A stretch of 64,000 nucleotides of DNA from a beta proteobacterium AAP65 (GTDB lineage: Bacteria; Pseudomonadota; Gammaproteobacteria; Burkholderiales; Burkholderiaceae_C): positions 1 to 64,000 of the forward strand of contig LJHW01000024.1 in assembly GCA_001295865.1 (NCBI GenBank). The letters run 5' to 3'. Shown here in pieces: positions 45,336 through 55,641 of this stretch. Position 1 is the stretch's first letter. Every line of letters begins with the position of its first letter. The position numbers and the translations under genes were made by a program. The notes under the pieces were generated by a model. It made no database searches, was not told the origin of the DNA, and worked only from the letters and a program-made list of their open reading frames with translations.

Positions 45336-46609
45336 GCGACCTCCTCGATCTGCATGTGCCGCAGCACGCCCAGCGTGTAGGCCTCCCAGCTGTACGCCTG
45401 CGCACGTTGCGCGGCCTGGCGGCCCATCTGCGCGCAGAGTGCGGGGTCGCGGTAGAGAAGTTCCAGCTTTTCCTGCACGGCGCCGGCGTCGCGCTGCGGC
45501 ACGATGAAGCCGTCAACACCATCGCGCACGATGCCGTCGGGGCCGTTGGCAGTGACGATGACCGGCAGCCCGCAGGCCATGGCTTCCAGCACCACCAGCG
45601 GCATGCCCTCCACCAACGTCGGCAGGACAAACACCTGGGCGCGGCGGTAACGCGCGGCCAGCGCCGGGCGTGTCTGGTGCGGCACGTGTTCGAAGAGGTG
45701 GGCGTAGGGCCGCAGCGGCGCGTCGCTGCCGACCGTGGCTCCTACCAGCGTGAGCGCGGTGCCGGGCCGCGCAAAGGCGGCGTAAGCGCGCAGCAGGTAG
45801 CTCAGGCCCTTGCGCTGCGTGAGCTGCCCGGCGTAGATGACCTCGAAACGACGGGCATCGCCAGGCCGCGATGCTGTTGCGGGGTGCGGACAGAAGGTCT
45901 GCAGGTCCACGCCGTAGGGCACCACGCAGAGCTTGTGGGCCGGCACGCCCTGCGCCAGGAAGCTGCGCGCGGCGTAGTCCGAGCCGAGCAGCACACCATC
46001 GGCCAGTTCGATCTCCCGGTCCAGGCGCTCTTCATGACCCGGCCCCCAGTCTGCAAAACCCGGCCATGTGGCGGCGAAGGCGGGCTCCAGCGCCAGCTCT
46101 TCCTCGCGCACGCGGCGGCGTTCGCGGTGGTGGGCCACGGGGTAGTTCAGCAGCCGCCGCGCGGCGGCTGGCCGCCCTGCCATGAACGCCTCCAGTGCAA
46201 AACCTTCATAGGCCACGATGCACCTCGCGTCGCGCGCAAGCTGCCCGCCCGTTCGCGACACCGCGGCCCGCACCTGCATGTGCAGACCATGGGCCCAGGC
46301 ATGCCGCCAGTCGCCGGGCAGCCAGGTCTGGCGCCCGACCAGCGCGGAGCCCCAATCGCAGGCGACGCCCGCTTCGCGCGTGAGCGGCACGAGCGCGGGC
46401 TCGCCGAGACGGCGGCGGCCGAAGGTGCCGGCATAGAGCGAACGGCCCATGGGCAGTCGGCCGATGGCGCGCTCCCAGGCACGCTCCTTGTTGACATAGG
46501 GCCGCACGAAGTGCCGCAGCAGCCCACGGCGGGCCAGAGCGCCAGCGAGCTGGTTGAGCTCGGGCGCGTTGAAGTTGACGACGACAGCGTCTGGGGTGCT
46601 AGCAACCAT
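45332..46609 (-). CDS. GT4 glycosyltransferase
   Basis: A 425-residue GT-B glycosyltransferase. The C-terminal half shows FEVIYAGQLTQRKGLSYLLR, AQVFVLPTLVEGMPLVVLEA (E-x7-E type) and GLPVIVTANGPDGIVRDGVD. The N-terminal half has VVNFNAPELNQLAGALARRG and a long basic region. The first gene of a two-gene minus-strand unit with the GT2 gene. Its ATG lies 12 bases from a weak copy of the intergenic motif at 46622-46641. Confidence 0.87.
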   Translation of the reverse strand: MVASTPDAVVVNFNAPELNQLAGALARRGLLRHFVRPYVNKERAWERAIGRLPMGRSLYAGTFGRRRLGEPALVPLTREAGVACDWGSALVGRQTWLPGDWRHAWAHGLHMQVRAAVSRTGGQLARDARCIVAYEGFALEAFMAGRPAAARRLLNYPVAHHRERRRVREEELALEPAFAATWPGFADWGPGHEERLDREIELADGVLLGSDYAARSFLAQGVPAHKLCVVPYGVDLQTFCPHPATASRPGDARRFEVIYAGQLTQRKGLSYLLRAYAAFARPGTALTLVGATVGSDAPLRPYAHLFEHVPHQTRPALAARYRRAQVFVLPTLVEGMPLVVLEAMACGLPVIVTANGPDGIVRDGVDGFIVPQRDAGAVQEKLELLYRDPALCAQMGRQAAQRAQAYSWEAYTLGVLRHMQIEEVA

Positions 46610-46769
46610 CGGACGCCGGAGGCTAGCGATGGTTTGTGACGGTGCCCCTACGGCCCGCAGCCGCCCGGCGTTGACTCACGCCGGAAACATTGGCTGCCTA
46701 CCCTCGGGGCCTTCCAGTGCCGCGGCGAGCGGTGGTCGCCGGCGCGCTGCGCCGGCCGGGTGAGTGGCG
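46610..46769. promoter_or_regulatory. Divergent promoter region between two GT4 genes
   Basis: A 160-base region. It holds GCTAGC-N8-GTGACG at 46622-46641, a weak copy with the same spacing as the CACCTTAGG-N8-GTGACA motif. A TTGACT lies at 46671 on the plus strand with no good -10 at the right distance. Confidence 0.4.
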
Positions 46770-47813
46770 ATGAACATCCTGATGTGCTCGGTGCCGTTCC
46801 GGCCTTCGGTGGGCGGCATCGAAACCGTGACCGAACTGCTGGCCCGGGGCTTCCACGAGGCCGGCCACCGGCTGACCGTGGTGACGCAGTCCGCGGCCGG
46901 CGCTGCGGCCGACAACCTGCCCTACGCGGTGCTGCGCCGGCCGGGTGCGCGGGCCTTGTGGCGTGCGGTGCAAGGCAGCGACGTGGTGCTGCACAACAAC
47001 ATCAGCCTGCGCCTGGCCTGGCCCCTGCTGGCCCTGCGGCGCCCCTGGGTGGTGGCCCACCACACCTGGTTGCCCCGCGAAGGCCCGGCCGCGCGGGCGG
47101 CAGGCTGGAAACGCCTGGCTCTGCGCCATGCCCGCAACGTGGCGGTGAGCGAGGCCTTGGCCGCCGATCTCGGCCTGCCCTGCGAGGTGCTGCCCAACCC
47201 GTACGACAGTGCGCTGTTCCGCCGCGTGCCCGGCACAGCGCGGACGAAGGACATCGTGTGTGTCGGCCGGCTCGTCAGCGACAAGGGTTTTGCGGTCATG
47301 CTGCATGCCCTGGCGCTGATGCATGCGCACGGCCACCGCCACACGCTCACCATCGTCGGCGAAGGACCCGAAGGCGCTGCACTGCAGGGTCTGGTGTCGG
47401 TGCTCGGCCTCCAGGGCCTGGTGCAGTTCACCGGTGCGCTGAAGGGGCAGGCCTTGGTGCAGACCCTGCACCAGCACCGCGTGGCGGTGGTGCCCTCGGT
47501 GTGGGAAGAGCCTTTCGGCCTGGTGGCCCTGGAAGCCCAGGCCTGTGGCTGCGTGCCCGTGGTGGCCGCCAGCGGCGGCTTGCCCCAGGCGGCCGGGCCG
47601 GCCGGCGTGGTGTTCGCCAAGGGTGACCCGCTGGCCCTTGCTGCACGCCTGGTGCCCGTGCTGCGCTCGGCACCGCCCGAGGGCATCGCCGACGACCCGC
47701 GTGTGCGCCGCCACCTGCAGCGCCACCAGCCCGCCGCGGTGGCGCAGGCCTACCTGCAGTTGCTGGAACAGCATGCGCAGCACCGCGCCGTGGCCCTTGC
47801 GCGCCAGGCTTGA
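46770..47813 (+). CDS. GT4 glycosyltransferase
   Basis: A 347-residue GT-B enzyme. It begins MNILMCSVPFRPSVGGIETV, a typical GT4 opening, and carries KDIVCVGRLVSDKGFAVMLH and VAVVPSVWEEPFGLVALEAQ in the donor domain. I chose the ATG at 46770 over the GTG at 46764 because GGGTGAGTGG precedes it. It probably adds one sugar to the EPS repeat. Its last 41 bases overlap the polymerase-like gene. Confidence 0.9.
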   Translation: MNILMCSVPFRPSVGGIETVTELLARGFHEAGHRLTVVTQSAAGAAADNLPYAVLRRPGARALWRAVQGSDVVLHNNISLRLAWPLLALRRPWVVAHHTWLPREGPAARAAGWKRLALRHARNVAVSEALAADLGLPCEVLPNPYDSALFRRVPGTARTKDIVCVGRLVSDKGFAVMLHALALMHAHGHRHTLTIVGEGPEGAALQGLVSVLGLQGLVQFTGALKGQALVQTLHQHRVAVVPSVWEEPFGLVALEAQACGCVPVVAASGGLPQAAGPAGVVFAKGDPLALAARLVPVLRSAPPEGIADDPRVRRHLQRHQPAAVAQAYLQLLEQHAQHRAVALARQA

Positions 47814-49277
47814 GCTGGCGCCCCGCGCGCTGGCGCGGAGCCCCCGCGCTGTGCAGGCCGGCACCGCCGTGGGCAGCGCCGAACGCGGCCGGCGCCAGGT
47901 GGTCGCCCTGGTCTTTGCGATCTACCTGCTGGCGATCTTCGAAGGTGCGCTGCGCAAGTGGGCCTTGCCGCAGTTCAGCCAGTACCTGTTCTTCGTTCGC
48001 GACCCGCTGCTCCTGGTGGCCTATGCGCTGGCCTGGCAACACGGCCTCTGGCCGCGCCGCCAGCCCTTGTTCACGGCAGCCTTGTGGATGGCGGTGCTCG
48101 GCGTCGCGCTGGGCGCGGCACAGGCCGCCAGCGGCCCGCCGAGTGAACTGCGTCTGCTGCTGGGCGTTTACGGCTGGCGCGCCTACTTCCTGTACGTGCC
48201 GTTGGCCTTTCTGGTCGGCCAGACCTTCCAGGCCCGGGACCTGCAACGCCTCTACGCGCTCACGCTGTTTTTGGCCTTGCCCATCGGCCTGCTGGTCGCA
48301 GCGCAGTTCTTCTCGCCGCCGGGCGCGGCCATCAACGTGGGCAGCGCGGCCGACGAAGACCTGCAGTTCCGGGGGCTGGCGGCCACGGCCGAACGCACGC
48401 GGCCCATGGGGCCCTTTGCCTCCGGTGCCGGCCAGCAACAGTTCGCGGCCACGGCCTGCGCCATCGCCTTGCTGGCCTTCCTCACGCCCCGCCGCCTGCC
48501 GCAGCCGCCCTGGTGGCTGCTGGCCGGCGGTGCGGCTGGCGTGCTGACGGCCCTGGCTCTGAGCGGCAGCCGGGGCACGGTGCTGCAGGCCGGGCTGTGC
48601 CTGGCTTTCGCGGTGCTCTTGGGCCTGCTGGGCCGTGGCGCGGCCCTCAAGACGCGCGCGCTCGTCTGGCCCTTGACGCTTAGCGTGCTATCGCTCGCGC
48701 TGTACCCGCTGGTCTTTCCGGAAGGCTTTGCCGCCTTCGTCGAACGCTGGACGGTGGCCGATGCAGCCGAGAGCCGCCACTTCGAGTGGGGCGTGTTCGG
48801 GCGCGCGGCCTACGGGCTCATCGACTTCGGGCGCCTGCTGGGCGAGGTGCCGCTGCTCGGCTGGGGTCTGGGCTACGGCGGCAACGCCAGCATCACGCTG
48901 GACGCCGTGATCGACGGTGTGCGTCCGGGCCAGCTGGCCGAGACCGACTTCGCGCGCCACATGGTCGACATCGGCCCGCTGGCAGGCCTGGGCTACATCA
49001 CCTTCCGGCTGCTGCTGGCCGGCTGGCTGGCCATGCAGGTGCTGCGCACCCTGAAGCTCAGCGACGACCCGGCGCCAATGCTGCTGTTCTCCTACGTCGG
49101 CTACGTGCTGGTGCTCGGGCAGATCACCGGCCAGGGCGCCATCAACGTCTACGGCTGGCTCTTCGCGGGCCTACTCATCGCCGCATGCCGGCAGGCCCCG
49201 CCACGGCATCCCCGGCATGGCAAGCCCGGTCGGCCACCCCTGCAACGCGGGCCCTGGCCCCGGAGAAAGCTACAACG

Positions 49278-49281
<4 letters not shown>
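47773..49281 (+). CDS. O-antigen ligase/Wzy-like polysaccharide polymerase
   Basis: A 502-residue integral membrane protein with about ten to twelve hydrophobic segments, e.g. [40 protein letters not shown] and [21 protein letters not shown] large periplasmic loop ends [19 protein letters not shown], like the GxGxG region of O-antigen ligase/Wzy_C proteins. It probably polymerises EPS repeats on the periplasmic side. The ATG at 47773 overlaps the preceding gene by 41 bases; a later GTG near 47851 (VQAGTAVGS) is possible. It ends in an ATGA overlap with the epimerase gene. Confidence 0.82.
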
Positions 49282-50215
<934 letters not shown>

Positions 50216-50219
<4 letters not shown>

Positions 50220-51601
50220 GCCTCCAGCCGCAGCCGCCAGCGGCCGCGTCGGCCAGCCAGGCCTTGGCCCTGGGGCCGGGCCCCGCGCCTGCGGCCCTGC
50301 TGCGGGGCTTGCTGAACCAGCGCCGGCTGAGACAGTTGCTGGGCTTTGCGGTGGCTCAAGGCGGCGTGCAGTTGCTGGGCTTCGTGGCAGGCCTGCTGCT
50401 GGTGCGCTGGATGGCCCCGGCAGACTACGGGCACTACACGGCTGCCGTGGCACTCTTGAGCCTGGTGTCGGTGATGCTGGACCTGGGCCTGTCCTCGGCC
50501 ATGTTGTCGCTGGGCGGGCCCCACCATGCCGACCGTGCCGCGCTGGGGTTGTTGCAACAACAGGCGCAGCGCCTGCAATGGCGCCTGCTCGGCCTGCTGC
50601 TGCTGCCCCTGGCTGCGCTGGGCGCGATGCTGCTGAACGACCCCGCGCTGCCGGCGCCCACCACCGCCGCGCTGGTGGCCCTGTGTCTGCTGCTGGGGCT
50701 GGTCAATGCACGCAATGCGCAGGCCATCGCGCTGATGCGGCTGCAGGGGCAGGCGGCCCTGCAGCAGAAGCTGGAGTTCGCGGTGCACGCCGCGCGCGTG
50801 TGTTCGGTGGCCGGCGCCGGCCTGGGGGTCATCGACATCGGCGTCGGCGCCTTGCTGATGGCGCTGCCCACCCTGCTGCTGGCCGCCGCGTTGCGCTGGG
50901 CCCTGAGGCCTTTGCAGCCCGCCGCAGACCAGCATTCACCCACCGCGCAGGAACAGGCCCTGAGCTGCACGGCCCGTCTCCAAGCCTTGGTGGCAAGGCA
51001 GGCGCCCAACTCGGCCTACTACTGCCTCAGTGCGCAGCTGCCGGTGGCGCTGGTGGCCTGGCTGGGCCAGGCGCAGCAGGTGGCCGAGGTGGGCGCACTC
51101 TCGCGCTTGGCCATGCTGTTCACGGTGCTGAGCAACGTGCTCGCGGCCCTGGTGGCGCCCTACTTCGCACGCCCCCGGCTGGCGGGTGAACTGCGCACCG
51201 GCTTCTGGCTCGTGAACGCGGGCTTTGCGGTGCTGGGCGTCGCCTTGGGGATGCTCGCCTTGCTGCTGCCGGGCCCGCTGCTGTGGGTGCTGGGCCCGCA
51301 ATACCTGCATCTGCAGGCCGAGACCCCGTGGATGGTGCTGTCTACCACGCTCTCGGTGTGGGCCGGCGCGGTGTACGCCATCGGTGCGGCGCGCGGCTGG
51401 ATCGTGCCGGCGCTGCTGAACATCCCCCTCGGGCTGCTGGCCTTGCTGGGCGCGCTGCTGGTCTTCGACGCCAGCACCGCGGCCGGCGCCTTCCAGATCA
51501 ACACGGCAGTGGCTGGCGCCTCGGTGCTGCTGCTGGTGAGCTACACCGCGTGGCGGCTCCTGGGCAGCACGCGGCTGTGGGCGCAAGGGGTGCGGCAGTG
51601 A
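50216..51601 (+). CDS. Wzx-type polysaccharide flippase (MOP/PST family)
   Basis: A 461-residue integral membrane protein with about 12-14 helices. It opens [20 protein letters not shown] and [20 protein letters not shown], the typical N-terminus of PST-type flippases, and ends in hydrophobic segments such as [20 protein letters not shown]. It should flip lipid-linked repeats across the inner membrane for the nearby Wzy-like polymerase. The ATG overlaps the epimerase stop and its TGA overlaps the next GTG start. Confidence 0.88.
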
Positions 51602-52608
51602 ACGCGGCCGCGGTGCCGGCGCTGGAGCCGGCATGCCCCGCCTGCGGACAGCGAGGCGCTGCCGCCATGGGGTGGGTGTCGGTGCCCACCCAGCATGCAG
51701 CCTACGCGGAACGTGCGGCGCGCGAATGCGTGGGCACGGGTGCCGGTGCGCAAGGTCCGGGTGCGGACACACTCTGCGCGCTGGCCCAGGCCCACCCCGC
51801 GCCGCAGGGGCGCTACACGATGTACCGCTGCCAGCACTGCGCGCTGGAGTTCGCCGACCCGATGCTGTCGCCCCCGGCCGCCTGGTACGGCGCCCTCTAC
51901 GGGGCCCTGCCGCTGTACCCGGCCGACCGATGGGAGTACGGGCAGGTGCTGCAGGCACTGGGCCCACCCGACACGGTGCTCGACCACGGTTGCGGCAGCG
52001 GGCACTTCCTGGGCCTGGCGGCAGGGCGCGTGCGCAGGGCCATCGGCATCGACTTCTCGCCCGCGGGCGTGGCAGCAGTGCGGCGGCGCGGCCTGGAGGC
52101 GCATGTCGCCGCCGAGGGGGCAGCAGACGGCATCGCGCTGTCCGAGCCGGCCAGCCACATCACGGCCTTCCACGTGCTTGAACACCTGCCCCGGCCGGCC
52201 GCGCTCTTCGAACTGGCGCGTGCGCTGGGCACGCCCTCGGTGCAACTCTGGGTGGCCGTGCCCAGCGACCGCCGGCCCGATCGTCTGAGCGGCGAGGCCG
52301 ACGATCTGGACGCGCCACCGCACCACCTGACCCGCTGGACGCCGCGCGCGCTGCAGGCCCTGGGCGAGCGCGAGGGCTGGCAGCTGCGCGCACTGCACCA
52401 CGAGCCCTTGCCTTGGCGCCAATGTGTCTGGGAGGTCGGGCGCCGCAGCCGCCCCGTGGCAGCCCTGCTGGCGGCCAACCCCTGGCCGCGGCCCTTGCGG
52501 CGCGGCCTCGCCCGCCTGGCCGCCTTGGCCCTGTGGGCCTGGGGCCGTCATCCCATGGACCAGGCCAGCGGTTTCTCGATGCTGGCCCGCTACACCCTGA
52601 ACCGCTGA
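51598..52608 (+). CDS. SAM methyltransferase with N-terminal zinc-ribbon-like segment
   Basis: A 336-residue protein starting with GTG in a GTGA overlap with the flippase gene. The N-terminus has two CxxC-type pairs (CPACGQ near residue 13 and YRCQHC near 77), a possible zinc ribbon seen in some sugar C-methyltransferases. The methyltransferase core has VLDHGCGSGHFLGLAAGRVR and ITAFHVLEHLPRPAALFELA. It likely methylates a nucleotide sugar or lipid-linked sugar. The region between the pairs (residues ~20-70) is unusually long and Ala/Gly-rich. Confidence 0.82.
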   Translation: MNAAAVPALEPACPACGQRGAAAMGWVSVPTQHAAYAERAARECVGTGAGAQGPGADTLCALAQAHPAPQGRYTMYRCQHCALEFADPMLSPPAAWYGALYGALPLYPADRWEYGQVLQALGPPDTVLDHGCGSGHFLGLAAGRVRRAIGIDFSPAGVAAVRRRGLEAHVAAEGAADGIALSEPASHITAFHVLEHLPRPAALFELARALGTPSVQLWVAVPSDRRPDRLSGEADDLDAPPHHLTRWTPRALQALGEREGWQLRALHHEPLPWRQCVWEVGRRSRPVAALLAANPWPRPLRRGLARLAALALWAWGRHPMDQASGFSMLARYTLNR

Positions 52609-52618
52609 GGAAGAACCC

Positions 52619-53587
52619 ATGCGCAGCCTGGTCTGCACCCTGTTTGAAGGCAGCTACCACCATGGGGTGGCGGCACTGGCCAATTCCTTGCACCACGCCG
52701 GCTTCGAAGGGGACTTGGTCGCGGGCTACCGCGGTGCGCTGCCCCGCTGGGCTGAGGCTGGCACGGCCATGGCCTGGCCCGGCCCCTGGGCCGAAGCCCG
52801 CGTGCTGCAGGTGACGCCGCAACTGCGGCTGGTGTTCGTGGCGCTTAGCACAGAGCACCACCTCACCAACCACAAGCCGGCCTTCATGCTGCAGCTGATG
52901 GACAGCGCCGCGCTGGGCGACCACGACGCCTTGTTCTACCTCGATCCTGACATCGTGCTGGTACGGCCCTGGTCCTTCTTCGTGCAGTGGGTCAGCTGTG
53001 GCGTGGCCATGTGCGAGGACCTCAATTCACCGCTGCCGGAGAACCACCCGCGCCGCATCGGCTGGCGCCGCTACTACGCATCACACGGGCTGGCGCTGCA
53101 CTTCCGCGGGGCCGAGTACGTCAACGGCGGTTTCATCGGGTTGCGCCGCGAACTGCGCGAGTTCCTGGTGCATTGGGAAACCGCGATGCAGTTGATGGCC
53201 CACGAGATCGGCTCGCTGGGGCTGGCGCTCACCGCCGATGCCAACTACCGCTCCACGGGCTTTGCCGGCTGCTTCGACCGCACCGACCAGGACGGGCTGA
53301 ACGTGGCCATCGAGGCCTGCAGGCTGCCGGTCAGCGTCATCGGCCAGGAGGCCATGGCCCTGAAGCCGGGGCCTTGGCTGTTGCCCCACGCGCTGGGCGC
53401 TGCAAAGCCCTGGCAGCGCGCCTACCTGCGGCAGGCGCTGGGCGGTGTGCCGCCCCGGCCGGCCGACAAGGCCTTCTGGCAACACGCGGGGGGCCCGCTC
53501 GTCACCCTGCCAGCCTGGGTGCGCTGGACCAAGCCGGCCGAGCTGGCCCTGGCCGCCCTGCTGGGCCGCTGCTATCGCCGTGCGTGA
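52619..53587 (+). CDS. Putative GT-A-fold glycosyltransferase of unknown family
   Basis: A 322-residue protein. It begins MRSLVCTLFEGSYHHGVAAL and holds ALFYLDPDIVLVRPWSFFVQ, a D-x-D in a typical GT-A context, then GAEYVNGGFIGLRRELREFL and RTDQDGLNVAIE, where GxNxG and DQD patterns recall GT8-like enzymes. A role as an EPS sugar transferase is inferred from this and from the neighbours. I do not recognise the exact family. The start follows GAGGAAGAACCC, a good ribosome-binding site. Confidence 0.7.
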   Translation: MRSLVCTLFEGSYHHGVAALANSLHHAGFEGDLVAGYRGALPRWAEAGTAMAWPGPWAEARVLQVTPQLRLVFVALSTEHHLTNHKPAFMLQLMDSAALGDHDALFYLDPDIVLVRPWSFFVQWVSCGVAMCEDLNSPLPENHPRRIGWRRYYASHGLALHFRGAEYVNGGFIGLRRELREFLVHWETAMQLMAHEIGSLGLALTADANYRSTGFAGCFDRTDQDGLNVAIEACRLPVSVIGQEAMALKPGPWLLPHALGAAKPWQRAYLRQALGGVPPRPADKAFWQHAGGPLVTLPAWVRWTKPAELALAALLGRCYRRA

Positions 53588-53609
53588 TTCGAATCCCGAG
53601 GGCCCCAAC

Positions 53610-54380
53610 ATGATGACGACCGAACCGCACGAGCCCGCCGCAGTAGCCCTGCACCCCTCGGCAGCCCCACGGACCTTTGCGCCCGGCATCGCGCCCGGCA
53701 GCACGGCAGCCGAAGCGCCCACGCCTTCGGCAGCGGCTTACGGTTGGCAATCCAGCCAGGCGCCGCACGCCTGCCATTACGTCACCCCCAAGGTCTTGCA
53801 GCTGCTGCAAAGGCTGCGTGTGCGGCGTGTCGTCGACATCGGCGCCGGCAACGGCGCGCTGTGTGCCGCGCTGGTGCGTGCAGGCCACGAGGTGCTGGGG
53901 CTCGAACCCGACGCGCAGGGCGCGGCCTGGGCGCGGCGCACCGCGCCGGGCGCGCAGATCGAGACCCTCGGCGTGGAGGCCGACGCCGCCCTGCTGCGTG
54001 AGAGCCACGGCAGCTTCGACGCCGTGGTGTCCACCGAGGTCATCGAGCACCTGCACGCCCCGCACCGGCTGCCTGCACTGGCCGCGGGCCTGCTGGCGCC
54101 CGGAGGCTGGCTGATCGTCTCCACGCCCTACCACGGCTACTGGAAGAACCTCGCGCTGTCGCTGGCCGGCCGCTGGGACCACCACCACACCGCGCTCTGG
54201 TACGGCGGGCACGTCAAGTTCTGGAGTCGTCGCACCTTGGGTCTGCTGCTGCAGGACAACGGCTTCGAGGTGGTGGGTTTCCACGGCGTGGGCCGGCTGC
54301 CCGGCCTCTGGAAGAGCATGGTGCTGGTGGCGCGCCGCACCGATGCCGAGGTCGGCGCCGGGCACGCGCGCGGCGCCTGA
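53610..54380 (+). CDS. SAM-dependent methyltransferase (paralogue of 42034)
   Basis: A 256-residue class I methyltransferase. A Pro/Ala-rich N-terminal stretch of ~60 residues precedes motif I (VVDIGAGNGALCAALVRAGH), then DAVVSTEVIEHLHAPHRLPA and LLAPGGWLIVSTPYHGYWKN. The C-terminal half is clearly related to the enzyme at 42034. The start is one of two adjacent ATG codons (53610 or 53613). It stops 6 bases before the next GT4 start. Confidence 0.87.
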   Translation: MMTTEPHEPAAVALHPSAAPRTFAPGIAPGSTAAEAPTPSAAAYGWQSSQAPHACHYVTPKVLQLLQRLRVRRVVDIGAGNGALCAALVRAGHEVLGLEPDAQGAAWARRTAPGAQIETLGVEADAALLRESHGSFDAVVSTEVIEHLHAPHRLPALAAGLLAPGGWLIVSTPYHGYWKNLALSLAGRWDHHHTALWYGGHVKFWSRRTLGLLLQDNGFEVVGFHGVGRLPGLWKSMVLVARRTDAEVGAGHARGA

Positions 54381-54386
54381 ACAGCC

Positions 54387-55622
54387 ATGCACCTGGTCTT
54401 GCTCAGCCACCCCGGCTTCCTCGGCCTGCGCAGCCAGGACGCCTACGCGCGCCTGCTGATGCGCGGCTGCGCCGAGCGTGGCCACCACGTCGAATTGCGC
54501 AGCGCCGAACCTCTGTGCTGGCACTGGCTGCGGGGCACCGCCTGGGCCAAGTGGGGCGGCTACATCGATCAGTACCTGCTCTTTCCGCAGCGGCTGCGGC
54601 GGCTGATGAAGACCGACCCGCCCGACACGCTCTACGTCCTCTGCGACCAGGCCCTGGGGCCGTGGGTGCCCTCGGTGGTGAAGCGGCCCCACGTGGTGCA
54701 CTGCCACGATCTGCTGGCGTTGAGTTCGGCCTTGGGCGAAGTGCCTGAGAACCCCACCCGGCCCACGGGCCGCCTGTACCAGCGCTACATCCGCCGCGGC
54801 TTTGCGCAGGCGCGGCACTTCATCAGCATCTCTGCCCACACCCGCAGCGAGTTGCACCGCATCGGCCTGCGCGGCCGCGCCGTGCAGACCTCGGCCGTGG
54901 TGCTCAACGGCTTGCACCACCCCTACACGCCCTTGCCACCGGCCGAGGCGGCGGCGGTGCTGGCGCGGGCTGGCCTGGTGCCGCCTGCGGCCGGCTGGCT
55001 GCTGCATGTGGGCGGTGGCCAGTGGTACAAGAACACGGCCGGGGTCGTGGCGCTGTACGGGCAACTGGTGCGCCGGCTGCAGCAGGCTGGCGAACCTGCG
55101 CCGGGCTTGCTGATGGTCAGCCCGGTGCCTGACGAGGCGGTACGGGCCCAGTTGCAGCAGTTGCCCGCCGGCGGGCTGGTGCAGTGGGCCCACCCGGTGC
55201 CGCCCGAGGTGCTGCAAGCGCTGTACACCACCGCGCGGGCGCTGCTCTTTCCCAGCCTGGCCGAGGGCTACGGCTGGCCCGTGGCCGAGGCGATGGCCTG
55301 CGGCTGCCCTGTCGTGTGCACGGGCGTTGCGCCGCTGACGGAAGTGGGCGGCGACGCGCCCCTGTACCTGCCTCGCCTGCCCGGCCCCCACGCGATGGCG
55401 GCTTGGGCGTGCGAAGTGGCCCGCGCGGTCGAGGGCTTGCTGAAGGAACCGCCGGCTGCGGCGGCCCTTCGACGTGCACAAGGCTTGCAACGCGCCGCGC
55501 AACTGCAGGCCGACATCGCCATCGACCGCTGCCTGGCGGTGTACGCCGAGGTGCTGAAGCTGGAGCGACTGGCGGGCCTGCCGGTCGCCGCCGCGGCCTC
55601 CGACCGCCAACCCTCCCATTGA
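54387..55622 (+). CDS. GT4 glycosyltransferase
   Basis: A 411-residue GT-B enzyme. The N-terminus (MHLVLLSHPGFLGLRSQDAY) and C-terminal domain (GWLLHVGGGQWYKNTAGVVA, ALLFPSLAEGYGWPVAEAMA with E-x7-E, GCPVVCTGVAPLTEVGGDAP) define family GT4. It follows the methyltransferase by 6 bases and precedes the SGNH gene by 19 bases. It would extend the EPS repeat. Confidence 0.9.
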   Translation: MHLVLLSHPGFLGLRSQDAYARLLMRGCAERGHHVELRSAEPLCWHWLRGTAWAKWGGYIDQYLLFPQRLRRLMKTDPPDTLYVLCDQALGPWVPSVVKRPHVVHCHDLLALSSALGEVPENPTRPTGRLYQRYIRRGFAQARHFISISAHTRSELHRIGLRGRAVQTSAVVLNGLHHPYTPLPPAEAAAVLARAGLVPPAAGWLLHVGGGQWYKNTAGVVALYGQLVRRLQQAGEPAPGLLMVSPVPDEAVRAQLQQLPAGGLVQWAHPVPPEVLQALYTTARALLFPSLAEGYGWPVAEAMACGCPVVCTGVAPLTEVGGDAPLYLPRLPGPHAMAAWACEVARAVEGLLKEPPAAAALRRAQGLQRAAQLQADIAIDRCLAVYAEVLKLERLAGLPVAAAASDRQPSH

Positions 55623-55641
55623 ACGCCTTCGCAAGCACACC

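Noticed and set aside
53581-53606. TGATTCGAATCCCGAGGGCC resembles a tRNA T-arm
   Set aside because: No acceptor, D- or anticodon arms can be folded around it; it lies at the stop of one gene and start of the next.
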